In this document: one piece after another, positions 47,965-59,100 of the stretch
Layout: the number at the start of each line of letters is the position of its first letter
Position numbering within the stretch: position 1 is the stretch's first letter
Translations under genes and position numbers: made by a program
Source of the DNA: a virus
DNA: 64,000 bases
Virus record (IMG/VR): IMGVR_UViG_3300044712_000499
Coordinates: 18,581-82,580 of that record
Direction: 5' to 3' (one strand)
Notes under the pieces: generated by a model
The model's database searches: none
What the model was told of the DNA's origin: nothing
Seen by the model: only the letters and a program-made list of their open reading frames with translations

Positions 47965-49448
47965 TTACAATAGCATACGGAATGACAGGCAAGCAGGTCA
48001 GGGATGCCTTGCTGGCAAACTACAATGAGATAGAGAATAATTCTCTTGGTGCTTCTGAAGCTATAATTACAGAAGTTACTACAAGTCAAACTGTGGCTAA
48101 TTTTATGACTTCTATAAATACAAAATTCACACAACTCGCATTAAGAATATGTAAAGAATCTCCTGCACATACCGAAGTATCTCCAACAACAGAGGATATA
48201 GCGACTGTTTTAAACTCTAATTTTACATTATTTGACGGCTATTCTGATGATTTTCTTACAGACGGAGTTCCTTTTTGGTTAGATGTAAAACAAAAAACCA
48301 TTCCCCCCAAGGGGGCTGCAAATATACTGGCACAACAAGATTCATGGAAACTTGGGTATTATACCGGAGAAGATGTTTTGTATTTGAGTGCTGATAATGG
48401 ATTAACATGGCCTTACTCAATTGCCTTTGCGAGTGGGTGTGACAAGATAAGAACGGTTCATGTATTTAAGAACGGTAATGTATTTATAGGGATAAGGGAA
48501 AATAAGATATTTTACTCTAATACTTTGCTCAGTACCCTATCTGAGATTACCTGTAAAGATATTGATGGTGAAAATTTAGCATTTCACGAACCAGTAAATG
48601 CATCTTATCCTGGGTCTTATTTTTCATCATTCAGAGGCAATTCGTTTGTTAAAGACGGTGTTGAGGTATTTGTTTTTGGTAATTACCCCCATCATGCAGA
48701 CTATGGTGCTGCTCCTATATTAATGTATAGGATAAGGGATGATGCGGCGGATTGTAAGGTTATTTATAAATTTGGACAGAACCCGGTAGAAAGAGATAAC
48801 GGGGGGGCTGAAGGAGCGGCAGAGGGGAATCTACTTGGAGATGTCTCAAATGAAGTCTTTTGTAAACATTTTCATTACTGTAATTACGATTACTATCATG
48901 ATGAGTTATGGGTACAGACGGGAGACAACACTACTCCGGCAGAGATTAAGTTTATGAAAAGTCCTTATGATGTTGGCAATGACACATGGGACTGGACGGT
49001 GTATAATATGTCTGCTTTAAGTGGTTATTTCAGGGCGGTTGCCCTTGATTTCTATAATAATGGTATTAGCTGTATATGGGGTTCGGATGCTAACAAAAAG
49101 ATATATAAAGTGCCTTATGCTCAACTCACTACGGCACTCACTAATCATACCGCTAAATTTACAATGAATCAAAATATATTAGGGATGTCACCGTATGGAG
49201 AAAAGATGTTTGCTATCGGTGGGCCAGAAGTACCGGGGGAAATAGCCGTAAGTGTTGATTATGGAGAAACGTGGAGTATTGTAACAACTCCTTATCTTAA
49301 TATTATAGGAGCATTAACCACTAAAATGATTTGCAGACTTTGGGATATTGATACTGACGGATATGCTTTGATTCATAGAAGTCAGATCGTTCCATTATAT
49401 GCTAAAGAAAGCTACTTATTAAAGATTAAATCAAAGCCAGTGCATTAG
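47961..49448 (+). CDS. Tail protein with BNR/Asp-box beta-propeller
   Basis: 495 aa. The N-terminal about 95 residues contain two short repeats (GKQVRDALLANYNEIE, TEDIATVLNSNFTLF), probably the virion attachment part. The rest is a propeller with two Asp-box motifs (SADNGLTW and SVDYGETW). Such propellers occur in sialidases and in phage receptor-binding proteins. Catalytic Arg triad and Tyr/Glu were not identified, so it may bind rather than cut glycans. Confidence 0.65.
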   Translation: MITIAYGMTGKQVRDALLANYNEIENNSLGASEAIITEVTTSQTVANFMTSINTKFTQLALRICKESPAHTEVSPTTEDIATVLNSNFTLFDGYSDDFLTDGVPFWLDVKQKTIPPKGAANILAQQDSWKLGYYTGEDVLYLSADNGLTWPYSIAFASGCDKIRTVHVFKNGNVFIGIRENKIFYSNTLLSTLSEITCKDIDGENLAFHEPVNASYPGSYFSSFRGNSFVKDGVEVFVFGNYPHHADYGAAPILMYRIRDDAADCKVIYKFGQNPVERDNGGAEGAAEGNLLGDVSNEVFCKHFHYCNYDYYHDELWVQTGDNTTPAEIKFMKSPYDVGNDTWDWTVYNMSALSGYFRAVALDFYNNGISCIWGSDANKKIYKVPYAQLTTALTNHTAKFTMNQNILGMSPYGEKMFAIGGPEVPGEIAVSVDYGETWSIVTTPYLNIIGALTTKMICRLWDIDTDGYALIHRSQIVPLYAKESYLLKIKSKPVH

Positions 49449-49489
49449 TGCAGTTGGTACTTGATGACACTAACTTTTCTTTAAAATAA

Positions 49490-49521
49490 TTTGTTTATCT
49501 CGTTCTCATAGCATATCTTTA
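49490..49521 (+). promoter_or_regulatory. Promoter of the integrase gene
   Basis: TTTG (49490-49493), 20-nt spacer, TATCTTTA (49514-49521, last base off consensus). A TATCTTT/AAAGATA inverted repeat (49514-49534) overlaps the -7 box and could be an operator. Confidence 0.5.
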
Positions 49522-49536
49522 CCAAAAAAAGATACT

Positions 49537-50439
49537 ATGAAAACATTCAACGAGATCATCCCTGAGTTCTTGATGGTAGTCAAAATACAAGTCTCAGATA
49601 AGGTTTACAAGACCTATGGGGCGCAACTAAGACGCTTCTCTGCCTTCCTCGACACTAACAAGTCATCACATCTGCTCATTAAAGAGATACCAAATACTTT
49701 AGTGGGCAATTTCTTTCTCGAACTTGCCTCCACGCATCACTTAGACCGTCCCACCTGTCAGAAGTACTTCATATCACTTAGGCGTCTTTGGCAGTATGCA
49801 GTCAAACATGGCTACTCAGACAACCTTCCCTTTGATACGGTAGAGTTCCCGAAGAAGGGAGAGGATATGTCTAGTGAGGTTATATCGCCAGAAGACACAA
49901 AAACATTGCTCATGGAGTTTGAAAAGAAAGACCCTCAGTTATATTTAGCGGCACTTACGCAGTACTATTGTTTTTTAAGACCAGGAAAAGAATTAAGGCT
50001 CTTGCGGGTTAAAGATATAGATTTTAATAATGGGCTCATACGTGTACCACAGGAGAGAGCAAAGAACGGTCATGCAAGGACTGTCACTATGCCCAATCAT
50101 TTAATAGATGAGTACCACAAACAAGGAGTTGACAAGGCTGATAGTAGTCTCTTCGTCTTTGGCAAACGTAAGAAACCCGACATAAGACCCGTTAGTATTA
50201 ATATGCTACGTTATAGGTTCAATAAATACAGAGATAAACACGGGATGTCTAAAAAATACCACTGGTACAGTTTTAAGCACGGAGGAGCCTCCATGTTGCA
50301 TGACTCACGCCTAGTGTCTATGAGAGAACTAATGGATCAGCTTGGTCACAGTAAACTGTCGGCAACAGAGCACTACCTAAAAAAATTATCAACAGGTGTT
50401 AATACAAGGATAAAAGAGTCATTCCCTGCACCTTATTAG
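49537..50439 (+). CDS. int: Tyrosine recombinase / integrase
   Basis: 300 aa. N-terminal SAM-like core-binding domain (YKTYGAQLRRFSAFLDTNKS), then the catalytic domain: R148 (CFLRPGKELRLL), K176 (AKNGHARTV), H271 (LGHSKLSATEHYL) and the nucleophile Y280. The HxxR box is Y244-S-F-K247 instead of H-x-x-R. Its 3' end overlaps the convergent spanin-like gene by 4 nt. It probably integrates or resolves the phage genome. Confidence 0.88.
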   Translation: MKTFNEIIPEFLMVVKIQVSDKVYKTYGAQLRRFSAFLDTNKSSHLLIKEIPNTLVGNFFLELASTHHLDRPTCQKYFISLRRLWQYAVKHGYSDNLPFDTVEFPKKGEDMSSEVISPEDTKTLLMEFEKKDPQLYLAALTQYYCFLRPGKELRLLRVKDIDFNNGLIRVPQERAKNGHARTVTMPNHLIDEYHKQGVDKADSSLFVFGKRKKPDIRPVSINMLRYRFNKYRDKHGMSKKYHWYSFKHGGASMLHDSRLVSMRELMDQLGHSKLSATEHYLKKLSTGVNTRIKESFPAPY

Positions 50440-51185
50440 AAGCTAATTATACTATAACTTAAGCCAACTCCGACAAATGGCGACAATCCACTACGGCAAA
50501 TGGCATATCCGGCACTTACCCCCATTCCATATTTCTTTGGCTTTGGCACGTCTGTCTTATAGGACGCTATACTTATGGTTCTGAGATAAGGGTTGTCTGT
50601 ATAAAGATTCAGTATAGGTTTCTTGTTCTTGTCTATCCCACTAACGGCATTAACTTCTATTCCCATACTCAGGTCTATACCGAGTTTGCCTTCTTCATTG
50701 AACCGTCCTTTAAGGCTTAACCACTTATCGGTCTTTTCAAAGGTAAACGGAAGTAGTATTGCTTTTTGATGCAACATAGACATCGTGTCTATGTTATTGT
50801 CTATGTTCGTGATTTGCGAATTGAGAATTGTTATTATCTGCCCGTCATGGGTAATATCTTCAAGCAAGGTGTCTATCCTTAATTTAAGCCTTGATATCTC
50901 ATTTGCCTGTTTAAGACCTAATGCCTTTAACTCTTTCTTCTCAAAGATGTCTTGTTTTCTCAGTTCTTTCTCTGTCATGAGTTCCTGTTCAACCTTTGTT
51001 ACCTGGTACTCGGTATCGTTGATCTCAACTGACATTCTCTGTATTTCTTTTTTCTGTGCCTCTATAGTCGTATTTAAGGCATTTTTATCTTTGGTAGCTC
51101 CAATGTACCAACCTCCAAAGAAGATGCCTAGAATCAACAACCCTATGGCTAGAATTAAATATTTATTGGGTATTGTGTAACTCAT
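50436..51185 (-). CDS. Spanin-like membrane protein
   Basis: 249 aa. One N-terminal membrane helix (KYLILAIGLLILGIFFGGWY), a long coiled coil (about residues 38-135) and a beta-rich C-terminus ending in GLSPFVGVGLSYSIISF, which looks like an outer-membrane strand. This build fits a single protein bridging inner and outer membranes at lysis. It is adjacent to holin-like and endolysin genes. Confidence 0.65.
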   Translation of the reverse strand: MSYTIPNKYLILAIGLLILGIFFGGWYIGATKDKNALNTTIEAQKKEIQRMSVEINDTEYQVTKVEQELMTEKELRKQDIFEKKELKALGLKQANEISRLKLRIDTLLEDITHDGQIITILNSQITNIDNNIDTMSMLHQKAILLPFTFEKTDKWLSLKGRFNEEGKLGIDLSMGIEVNAVSGIDKNKKPILNLYTDNPYLRTISIASYKTDVPKPKKYGMGVSAGYAICRSGLSPFVGVGLSYSIISF

Positions 51186-51400
51186 GACTGTGGTTCTACT
51201 GATAATTTACTCATGCCCTTAAATAATGCAATCAAAAGATTCGATATTCCCATACCCCACATTGTAAACTCTGTGCTGACAGGTTGTACTGCAAGAAAGA
51301 AAGCATTGATAGCCGGAAGCCCCGTATAGAGCAAATAGTCTGCTATCAGTTTCCACTTCTTATGCGAAGGCTTATTGATGTTGTCTAATGAAAGTTCCAT
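51182..51400 (-). CDS. Putative holin
   Basis: 72 aa. A basic N-terminus, two hydrophobic segments (LLYTGLPAINAFFLAVQPVS and MWGMGISNLLIALFKGM) and location between endolysin and spanin-like genes fit a small holin. 4-nt overlap with the next gene. Confidence 0.6.
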   Translation of the reverse strand: MELSLDNINKPSHKKWKLIADYLLYTGLPAINAFFLAVQPVSTEFTMWGMGISNLLIALFKGMSKLSVEPQS

Positions 51401-51403
51401 ATA

Positions 51404-51916
51404 TTAAAATTTAGTGTGTTCTATGCGATTCAACCATCCCTTCATAAAAATTCTTAGTTCTGGTTTCCGTTGCACTAAAGTAACGTAAAACAGCTTTCTG
51501 CGTTTTATAAACTCATCCACTACGTTACCATTGAACTCTCTTATTGCACGTAGAGTCTTCTGTCCTATCACGCCATCATCCGTCTCTCCCACCAACCTCT
51601 GTAACATCTTAACCGAGGTAAAAGCTCCGGCATTAACTCCATGATCAAAAACGTGAAGAACTAACTCTTCGTTATCTATCTGTTCAACTCTCATCGGATT
51701 CCAATACATAGAGTAGTAGATATCATCTATTTCTTCATCTGTAATATCTATAACGGGATTTGTAGGTAAGTTGTTCTTTAGGCGGTATGAGTCATATACG
51801 GCTTGTGTAACCCCTTTCATCGTTGCATGTCCTGAGTCCAACGGGTGATTTGAGTAGCCCCCCTCGCTTTTGAGAACCACGGAAAGACATTTTGCAAATA
51901 AAGGGGAATAACTCAT
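51404..51916 (-). CDS. GH108-type endolysin (lysozyme)
   Basis: 170 aa. VVLKSEGGYSNHPLDSGHAT (catalytic E18) and MKGVTQAVYDSYR are the glycoside hydrolase 108 signature; a C-terminal PG-binding-3-like part (LQRLVGETDDGVIGQKTLRA) follows. It cuts peptidoglycan at lysis. No signal peptide, so it needs a holin to cross the inner membrane. Confidence 0.9.
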   Translation of the reverse strand: MSYSPLFAKCLSVVLKSEGGYSNHPLDSGHATMKGVTQAVYDSYRLKNNLPTNPVIDITDEEIDDIYYSMYWNPMRVEQIDNEELVLHVFDHGVNAGAFTSVKMLQRLVGETDDGVIGQKTLRAIREFNGNVVDEFIKRRKLFYVTLVQRKPELRIFMKGWLNRIEHTKF

Positions 51917-52098
51917 GATGTTTTCTTATATCGTTCAATCTTTCTCTTGTGCAGGCTATGGCGCATTATCTGTATGGGCTTTGGGCAATTATCCGGTGGC
52001 ATAGCCGAGGATAGACCTTCTGGCCTATCTGCATGCTTGCAGTCGTCAAGCGTTCTACACCCTTCACATTCTGGATAAGGGCTTTCATTAGTCTTCAT
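51913..52098 (-). CDS. Small Cys-rich protein, 61 aa
   Basis: From ATG 52096-52098. PECEGCRTLDDCKHAD has three cysteines and a later DNCPKP one more; basic end. Overlaps the endolysin gene by 4 nt. Confidence 0.55.
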   Translation of the reverse strand: MKTNESPYPECEGCRTLDDCKHADRPEGLSSAMPPDNCPKPIQIMRHSLHKRKIERYKKTS

Positions 52099-52270
52099 CG
52101 GTGTTAGCAATTAGGACTAAGACCCAAAAGACAAGAGCAATGAAAGCAAAGATATTCTTAGTTATAAGTAACCATAGCAAGAATATCGCTAGCGGGGACA
52201 CGAAAATAACGGCGTTACTCCGCAAAGCCTTCATCAGCTTTTCCCAATACTCATTAATTACCTGTTTCAT
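52088..52270 (-). CDS. Small two-pass membrane protein, 60 aa
   Basis: Two hydrophobic segments (AVIFVSPLAIFLLWLLI and FAFIALVFWVLVLIA) and an acidic end; an alternative holin or antiholin candidate in the lysis cluster. Confidence 0.55.
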   Translation of the reverse strand: MKQVINEYWEKLMKALRSNAVIFVSPLAIFLLWLLITKNIFAFIALVFWVLVLIANTDED

Positions 52271-52661
52271 TTATTTCTACGCTCCTTGTTTGAAGATTAG
52301 AATTAAGCACCATTATATTACCCCTTAGTTCGGAACTCTTTTTATTAAACTCCTTGATAGCTCCCTGAACATCTGACGGCAAATATTGTTCCATAACCTG
52401 CGTCTGTGTCTCGAAAGTCATTATCAGCCTGTCAATGGCCTTAATGGAGGCTGAGTTTTCCATGATAAATTTGATGTTCTGAGTGTTTATCTCCGTCTGT
52501 TTCTTTGTGGCTGACCCTGATGCTATCTGTACTGAACCAATAGTAAGAAACGCCCCTAGGATAACAACAAGAACCGCAATGAAGAAGTTCTGCATACGAG
52601 TATATTTATCATCATACTTCTTAGACAACTCTTTGATAAAGTTTTCCTGCTGTTCGCTCAT
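52254..52661 (-). CDS. Membrane-anchored coiled-coil protein, 135 aa
   Basis: One membrane segment (FFIAVLVVILGAFLTIGSVQ) then an extended coiled coil. It could serve lysis or virion attachment. Overlaps the next gene by 17 nt. Confidence 0.55.
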   Translation of the reverse strand: MSEQQENFIKELSKKYDDKYTRMQNFFIAVLVVILGAFLTIGSVQIASGSATKKQTEINTQNIKFIMENSASIKAIDRLIMTFETQTQVMEQYLPSDVQGAIKEFNKKSSELRGNIMVLNSNLQTRSVEINETGN

Positions 52662-52673
52662 ATTAACGAAGTA

Positions 52674-53102
52674 TTAAAGGATTATACCTATCTGTATCTC
52701 TGTTGCTACACTAGCATAATGACCTGTTCTATCCCCATCTCCACCAAAAACCTTAACCACTGAACACTCTAGCCACTGCCCGTCTTTGCCATTGATTCTT
52801 CTTGGCTCTATGTCGGCAAGTGCTGTCTGCTTCTCATGTACAGTAGCGTTAGACCTTACCACGTTCTGTAGCTGTCTCCATGTGACCACCCAAAGGTCTC
52901 CATCTGCATTGGGTCTTACAAGAAAACCATTCTTGGCATAGTAAGCTGCTGCATGTGGTTCTGTCATCTCTGTAGGATGAACATGATCTATGTCGTGCAG
53001 GGTAACTATAGGGTCAAAGGCATCTGTGGTGATGTCCTCTGTCCATGTATCGTCAACAAAGAGTGGTGTTGCGTACCCTGCGGTCTGATGTAAATTGCTC
53101 AT
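52674..53102 (-). CDS. Putative virion-associated protein, 142 aa
   Basis: Soluble beta-rich protein with His/Asp-rich segment (VTLHDIDHVHPTEMTEPHAA) and VVKVFGGDGDRTGHYA. Small, follows a TATCTTTG box (53127-53134). No family recognised. Confidence 0.5.
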   Translation of the reverse strand: MSNLHQTAGYATPLFVDDTWTEDITTDAFDPIVTLHDIDHVHPTEMTEPHAAAYYAKNGFLVRPNADGDLWVVTWRQLQNVVRSNATVHEKQTALADIEPRRINGKDGQWLECSVVKVFGGDGDRTGHYASVATEIQIGIIL

Positions 53103-53126
53103 ATAATTGTATCTTAAAATATTTCA

Positions 53127-53134
53127 CAAAGATA
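53127..53134 (-). promoter_or_regulatory. Promoter -7 box
   Basis: TATCTTTG on the minus strand, in the 34-nt gap after the giant gene; no clear -33. Confidence 0.4.
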
Positions 53135-53136
53135 AC

Positions 53137-56100
53137 CTATTTTACGCTATTCGTTTTTTCATCTCTTAACTGACGTTTCATTTGTTTCTCGGCTCTTTCC
53201 CTTGCTTTAGTCCACTCCTCATCAGTTTTGTTGTCAAATCTTGTCTTACCATTGTCCATTATGCGCTTCTTATCCTCCTTAACTCTTTCTTTATTGTCTA
53301 TGTAACGCATAATCCTTTCGTGGTAGTGTTCCATGGTAAGTTGATTGTATTCCACCATCTGAGACTTATCTAGTTTAGTCTTCTTATCTCCGTCCTCAAT
53401 CTCGATAGCGGTCATCTCTGGTTCTTTGACGGCATCAGTGCTTAACATTAAGTCCCAGTCCTTTGCATTAGTCTTTTTGAAGTCATACCATCTAAATAAA
53501 GCTGTCCTTGCACTCTTGCGGGCATCAGCCCACATCTTCTCTACATCAACCTGTAATCCCGTCTTAACTTCAGTCTCACCTTTATAGTTCTCTGAGCTTA
53601 TTAAGTCCTTCTGTCTCTTTGATACTTTAGCGGTATCTCCCATGTAAGCCTCTAACTTATCAGAGAATAATCCTCCTGCTAACTTAGTGTAGTCGTGAAG
53701 TTCCTTAACCTCCAGTGTGCGCTTCTCTACTCCGTCCTCTGTATCAATATAAGTAGTGGTATTCTGTACTTTGTTGGGTATTGCGTTATTGTCGGCAAGG
53801 AATCTCCAACGAGCGTCATCACCCTTGATATTAAACCAATGGGTGTAAGGTAATAGTGCCTCACCTGGATATGTCTTAACCTCATCACCTAACTGATCCA
53901 TGGTCGGATAGTTAACGAAATGCTGAAGTCCGGCAGAGTAAGCCAAGATACTCTTAATGTCTTTCTGTGAGTAGGAAACGGGGTCAAAGAACTTCCATGT
54001 CTGCTGTACTAAGGCTGAGTTCTGCGGTAGCGGTCTAAGTGCAAATCCAAGATAAGTCTTAGCCATTTCCTGTCCTGCTCTCTTCCATCCACCCTCTTCC
54101 ATGGACATAGCATCAGTAAGGAGAGTAAGTAGGTTCTGAGTACCTTGAACGAAGGACATATCTTTTGTCATCAGAGCTGTGTTGGCTACGGCATCCAAGA
54201 GCATAGTCGCTGCAAGCCTGTTAGAGATTTCCTCTGACGGCATCTTCATCTTAATAGCATCGTTGATATTACCGATAAGACCAAGTGGAATAGCTAGTGC
54301 AGGTATGTTAAGATAACTTATTTCAACATCTCCAATTCTTAGCGTATATTTAGGCATCACGTTCTCTCTGCCGCCCTTCTTAAATCCTTCCTGATTGTAA
54401 CCACCGGATATCTGAACATAATCTTCATCATCACTACCGAGGAACATCATTGCAAGGGCTGTAAAGCTCATTGTTCCTAACCAAGCCCTCCCCATCTGTT
54501 CGTAGTAGAGATTGCTTCCTTTCTTACCCATCTGAGCCGTCATAGCATCAGGGTTCATCTTCTTCTTGATACCTGATACACTATATCCATTAGCTCTAAG
54601 GAATCCATAGAAAGGTACATGGTCTAGCATATACTCGGTTACGTTTCCTACTATCTTAGTAAAGGGGATGAAGGGTTTAACTATTACTCCCATGGATGGA
54701 TTAGAGTTAGATAACATCCCTATAGCATTAGCGAGCGTAGCCACTATACCACCTCTTGTGTCGGTAAAGATATTTCCCTGTGCAAGTCTCTCAGCGTCTA
54801 GCCTCTCTTCTTCGGTGATAGGAAGTTGTTTAACCATCAACTCACGCATCCTTATCTTCTTCTGCCTATCGGTAGTCTCCTGACCTGTGAGTTCTTTAAA
54901 CTTAGCTGCTTCTGCCTCTATCTGTGCGTTTAATGCTTCTTTGTCAACCTTCGTACCTTGTAGTTCATCCATTACTGCGGTTGATAGAGCCTGTCCTGTA
55001 AGGTTCTGAGTATTGGCAAGATTACGTCTTATGATACTAGCTACCTCCATCTCGAAGATAGTGTTGAACATTAGGCGGTCTTGTGCAGATAGGTTGCGTC
55101 CTGAGTACTTATTAAGGTTGAATATGTTAAGGTCTATCCCACCTACCTTAAGTGGCTTGAACCGTTTTCCTTTACCAAACTTATCTCTTTCGAGTTGTCC
55201 TACTCTAAACTGTTTACTTTTAGTTATCTCCTCAATGTACTTACTCCCTACGTCACCATTCTCGTATATCTCTGCTGCATCAGTAGCCCCATGAGCAATA
55301 CCTTGTAACATCGGCATGTAGTACATCTCTCCACCAGGCATGTAGACTTCACCACTCGGATTGTTACTCTTAACTGCCCTTAACCATCTCGACATGTTAG
55401 TAGCATCCCTCAGTGGTTTGAGTAGAATATTACTTCCCGAACTCCAAAGGTTAAGTATGGTAGTGAAATATCCGAATAACATATTAGAGTAAGAGAGAGC
55501 TATCCATGTCTCTGCCCATTCATTGAACTTACTTGTTGGGTTTAGTTCGTAGAGATACTTAGTTAGGTCTTTGACGGCTTCCCTGTAGAACCACCCCTTA
55601 TCTGTCATCTGCTGAACGACACTAGCTTTCTGCATAATGATACGTCCCTGCTCTGATGTTATCTCCGGTGCAAGTCCAAACTTATCAGCAAATAGCCCAC
55701 GATAGACATCTTCTTCAAGCGCACCAAGGTTTACAAGTTCAATAAGCCTATCAAGTCTTGTCTTCTTCTTCTTATCGGTAGGTACTTTCTCTTTACCTAG
55801 TAGGTTAGCAAGGTCTTTAAAGGACTTTAGTCGGTCTTGTATCCTCTTGTTGTACTCGGTAAGTATTGCAGTCTCTAGTTTCTTAGCCTCTGCTTCGCTT
55901 AACCCCGCATCGTCTACTAACTTCTGAGCAAGAGTACGTCCAAGTTCATCCCTTTGCGACCAGTGCATCTTAACTATATCACTGATGCGTAGTTTGAGAG
56001 ACTTCATCTCCTCAGTTAGACCGACAGAGGCTTCCTGTTCTCTCATCCATGAACGGAAAGTCTGATTACCTTCTTTCTTAGTACTCAGTATAGGGTCTAT

Positions 56101-59100
56101 GTCGTCTTCTGTAACGGTAATACCAATAGCCTTTAAGTCATCTATCAGCTTATTGATTACATCTACTGCTCTGTAGTACCCTTCTCTTACATAACTAGCA
56201 ATAAGATTACCTCCTAGTTCTATCTGTTCAGCCGTTAGCGGGATGCCTGCCTGTAAAGTAACCTTCCCCTGTGACTTACGGTAATCATCAAGCAATTTCT
56301 TCCGATAATCCTTTTCTGCCTTGACTTGTTCTTTAGGTACAGTCTTTTTCTTTGCGGGTTCTCTCTTGACATTAGGCTTATCAACGGGCATCTGAGCCTC
56401 TATCTCTTTACCGGCAAGTATATCGTCAATAACTTCCTTGCTCGCATCAGAGAGTTGCTTATAAACCAAGTCGAGTAACTGCCCAATGCTCTTATCTCCT
56501 ATCTTACGATTTAACTTAACTCGGTTAAACTCTGCTATATGACGCTTGGCGAACTCTAACAGTCCTGCGGGTTGCATGACCTTCCAAAGATTTAAGTGAG
56601 CGTTACCCTGTCCTGTCTTGTTAGCTTCAATGGATATTCGTTCTTGTAACTTATTGGTAGCTATGTAAGCATTATCCTTTTGTTCTTTGGTGGCTTTCGG
56701 GTCTCCAAGAATCCTTGTATAGTGATCTATGAGAACCATTCTTGCTACCTGATATGTAGGATAATTATCAATATCCATTACCTTGGTAGGTTGTTCTAAT
56801 TGCCTCGTGGCAGCATCAACTCCCCTTTCTTCAATAAACTTATTAGCGTTCTTAACTGCTTGCTCTCCATGAAGGGTGTCATAAAAGCCTTTATTCTCAT
56901 TTATAATATCAGAAAGTATCTGCTGTTGTTCGGTCTCTATCTGACTTAAGGAACGCTCTTGTGCACCGAGGGGCTTTTGTCCCTGTTTTTCACTCTCTGT
57001 AACGTCAATTTGACCACTTTCGGGTGGCGGTGGTACATTACCCTCGCTTGGGACTTGAGTGGCTGTATCAGTCGGTAATGTTATTCCTTCTCCCGTGACG
57101 GTTTCCACCCCGTTTTGCGCAACGTCCCCCACTTGTACGCCATTTTGCGTTCCTTCGACCAATTCGGGTGCTGTTGTAGTTCCTTGTCCAACTTGCGTTC
57201 CAATTCCTTCGGCATTTTGTTCACCTCCTATTTTTGCTTTTGGTTTCTTTATCTTTGGTACTTCTTCTATACCAACTGGAATAAACTGACTCTTATTCGT
57301 AATCTTAAATTCCTGTTGATTGTCATGGAGGACATTGATCTCATTATTACCCTCTGCTAAATTTTTTTCATTAACGGAAATAAAACCTCTATAAACAACA
57401 GGCTGCTTACCCCTTATCCATGCGTATAACATGGCAAGTTTTTTACTTCCGGTAAAGTGTAGTGTTTTTGTTTCTGTGACTGAGGGGTCTAATCCTTCTA
57501 CGTGATATTGACCCTTGCCCGAATAAACCAATAAAGGTTCTCCATTTCTATCTAAGACTAAACTGCCCTCTCCCGACTGCCAATCACCGAACTTAGCCTT
57601 GAACTCAGGTGTGCGTACAAAGGCATGGTTTTCAGGAGATAAATTAGACTTCTCTCCATTAGGGGCAGTCTGATTCGCTACCTGTTCTTCAGGAGTTACT
57701 ACTGGGGTTCTGTTTCCAGTTCTTCTTTGCTCATAGACCCGTCCCACCTGTCCATCATTTCCTTCAATTTCTTCGGGTCTAATTTCGCTAATTCCGCCTG
57801 AAGCATCTGTTCCATACTCTCCCACTGCGTCGGGATTGCTTTGTCTGCTTGCTCTTTCATTTACTGACTGTTTTATTAAGTCTATATTCTTTTGCCTATC
57901 GGCTATTTCTTCTTCTGTTGCACCTTGTTCACGAAGCGAAGATATGGTATTATTTTCAATTTCGCTAATATTTTCTGAATTAATTTCAACATAGGGTACT
58001 TTAGGGGGCTTAAGATACTCTTTACTTTTGGCATCAACTACCTCTTGCGGACTCCCTTCGGGCACACCAAAGGTCTGTCTCTGACCATCATCCTTGACTA
58101 CATTGAACCAATCTCTTCCGTCTTTAGTCTCTAGTGGGGTTATAGTCCCTGCCGGTTCATCTGTCTTTTCTGCTGCCTTTAGGTCTTCTATAGCTTTTAA
58201 CTGTTCTTCTTTAGTAGGTTCAACCTTTGGTGCTTCCTCTTTTGGTTCATTCCCTTCGGCTTCTTTGACCTTTTCTTCCTCTATAGCTATCTGCTCATCC
58301 TTGATGCCTTGTATTTGGTCTTTAATACCCTTAATGGTATTTTCTAAAGCAGGAACTTCTTGCTCTGTGACTTCTTTATTGTCAATTTTGGCTTGTAGTT
58401 CATTCCAAACCGAGTAGAGTTCTGCTACCTGTGCTTGCTTCTCAGGAGACAATTTAGTTGCAAGTTCATAGTTAGCATCCATTACCTCATCAGCCTGTAC
58501 TCGTAAGTCTTTTATACTTCTCTTTAGTGCGTTCTTTACGGGGTCACTGTCTGTTTGGTCTAGTTGATCTATGAGAACCTTCTGCTGATTAAGATTATCT
58601 TGCACCTGTTTAACTTCCTTGTCGGATGCAAGCGTCTTACCCATAAGAGATGCAAGTGGATTCGCTGCACCACCAACGAGACCAAAGCCTAATCCTCCAA
58701 TGAGCATGGCATCAAACACATTATCGAATACTCCTGCATTAGGGTTCTTTCCGGTTACTATATCTGTTATGTTCTGACCTATCTGAGTAATACCCTCTGA
58801 ACTTGATTCAAGACCTACTGATGTAGCAATACCCTTTGCAATATCCTTTGCCCCTGACGGAGTTATTTCTTTTATTAGCCCTTTTTGAAAGGCAGTACCG
58901 ATTCCTCTAAATATATAAGCCGATGCGAGCTCTCCAAGTGCTTCAAAGCCTCCGTACATCCATGCGTTAAGAATCTTACTTCTCTCGGTAGGCATATTCT
59001 CATTCTCTGCGTATTGCTGTGATGCCGATACTGCGCCTATAGTTCCGAGTGTTGCTGCTGCCCCACCTCCTGCCGTAGCTGCCGTAAGAGCAAGTAATGG

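Noticed and set aside
49449-49536. Attachment site for the integrase
   Set aside because: An inverted repeat overlaps the promoter here, but no direct repeat or tRNA end marks an att core; the host junction is needed.
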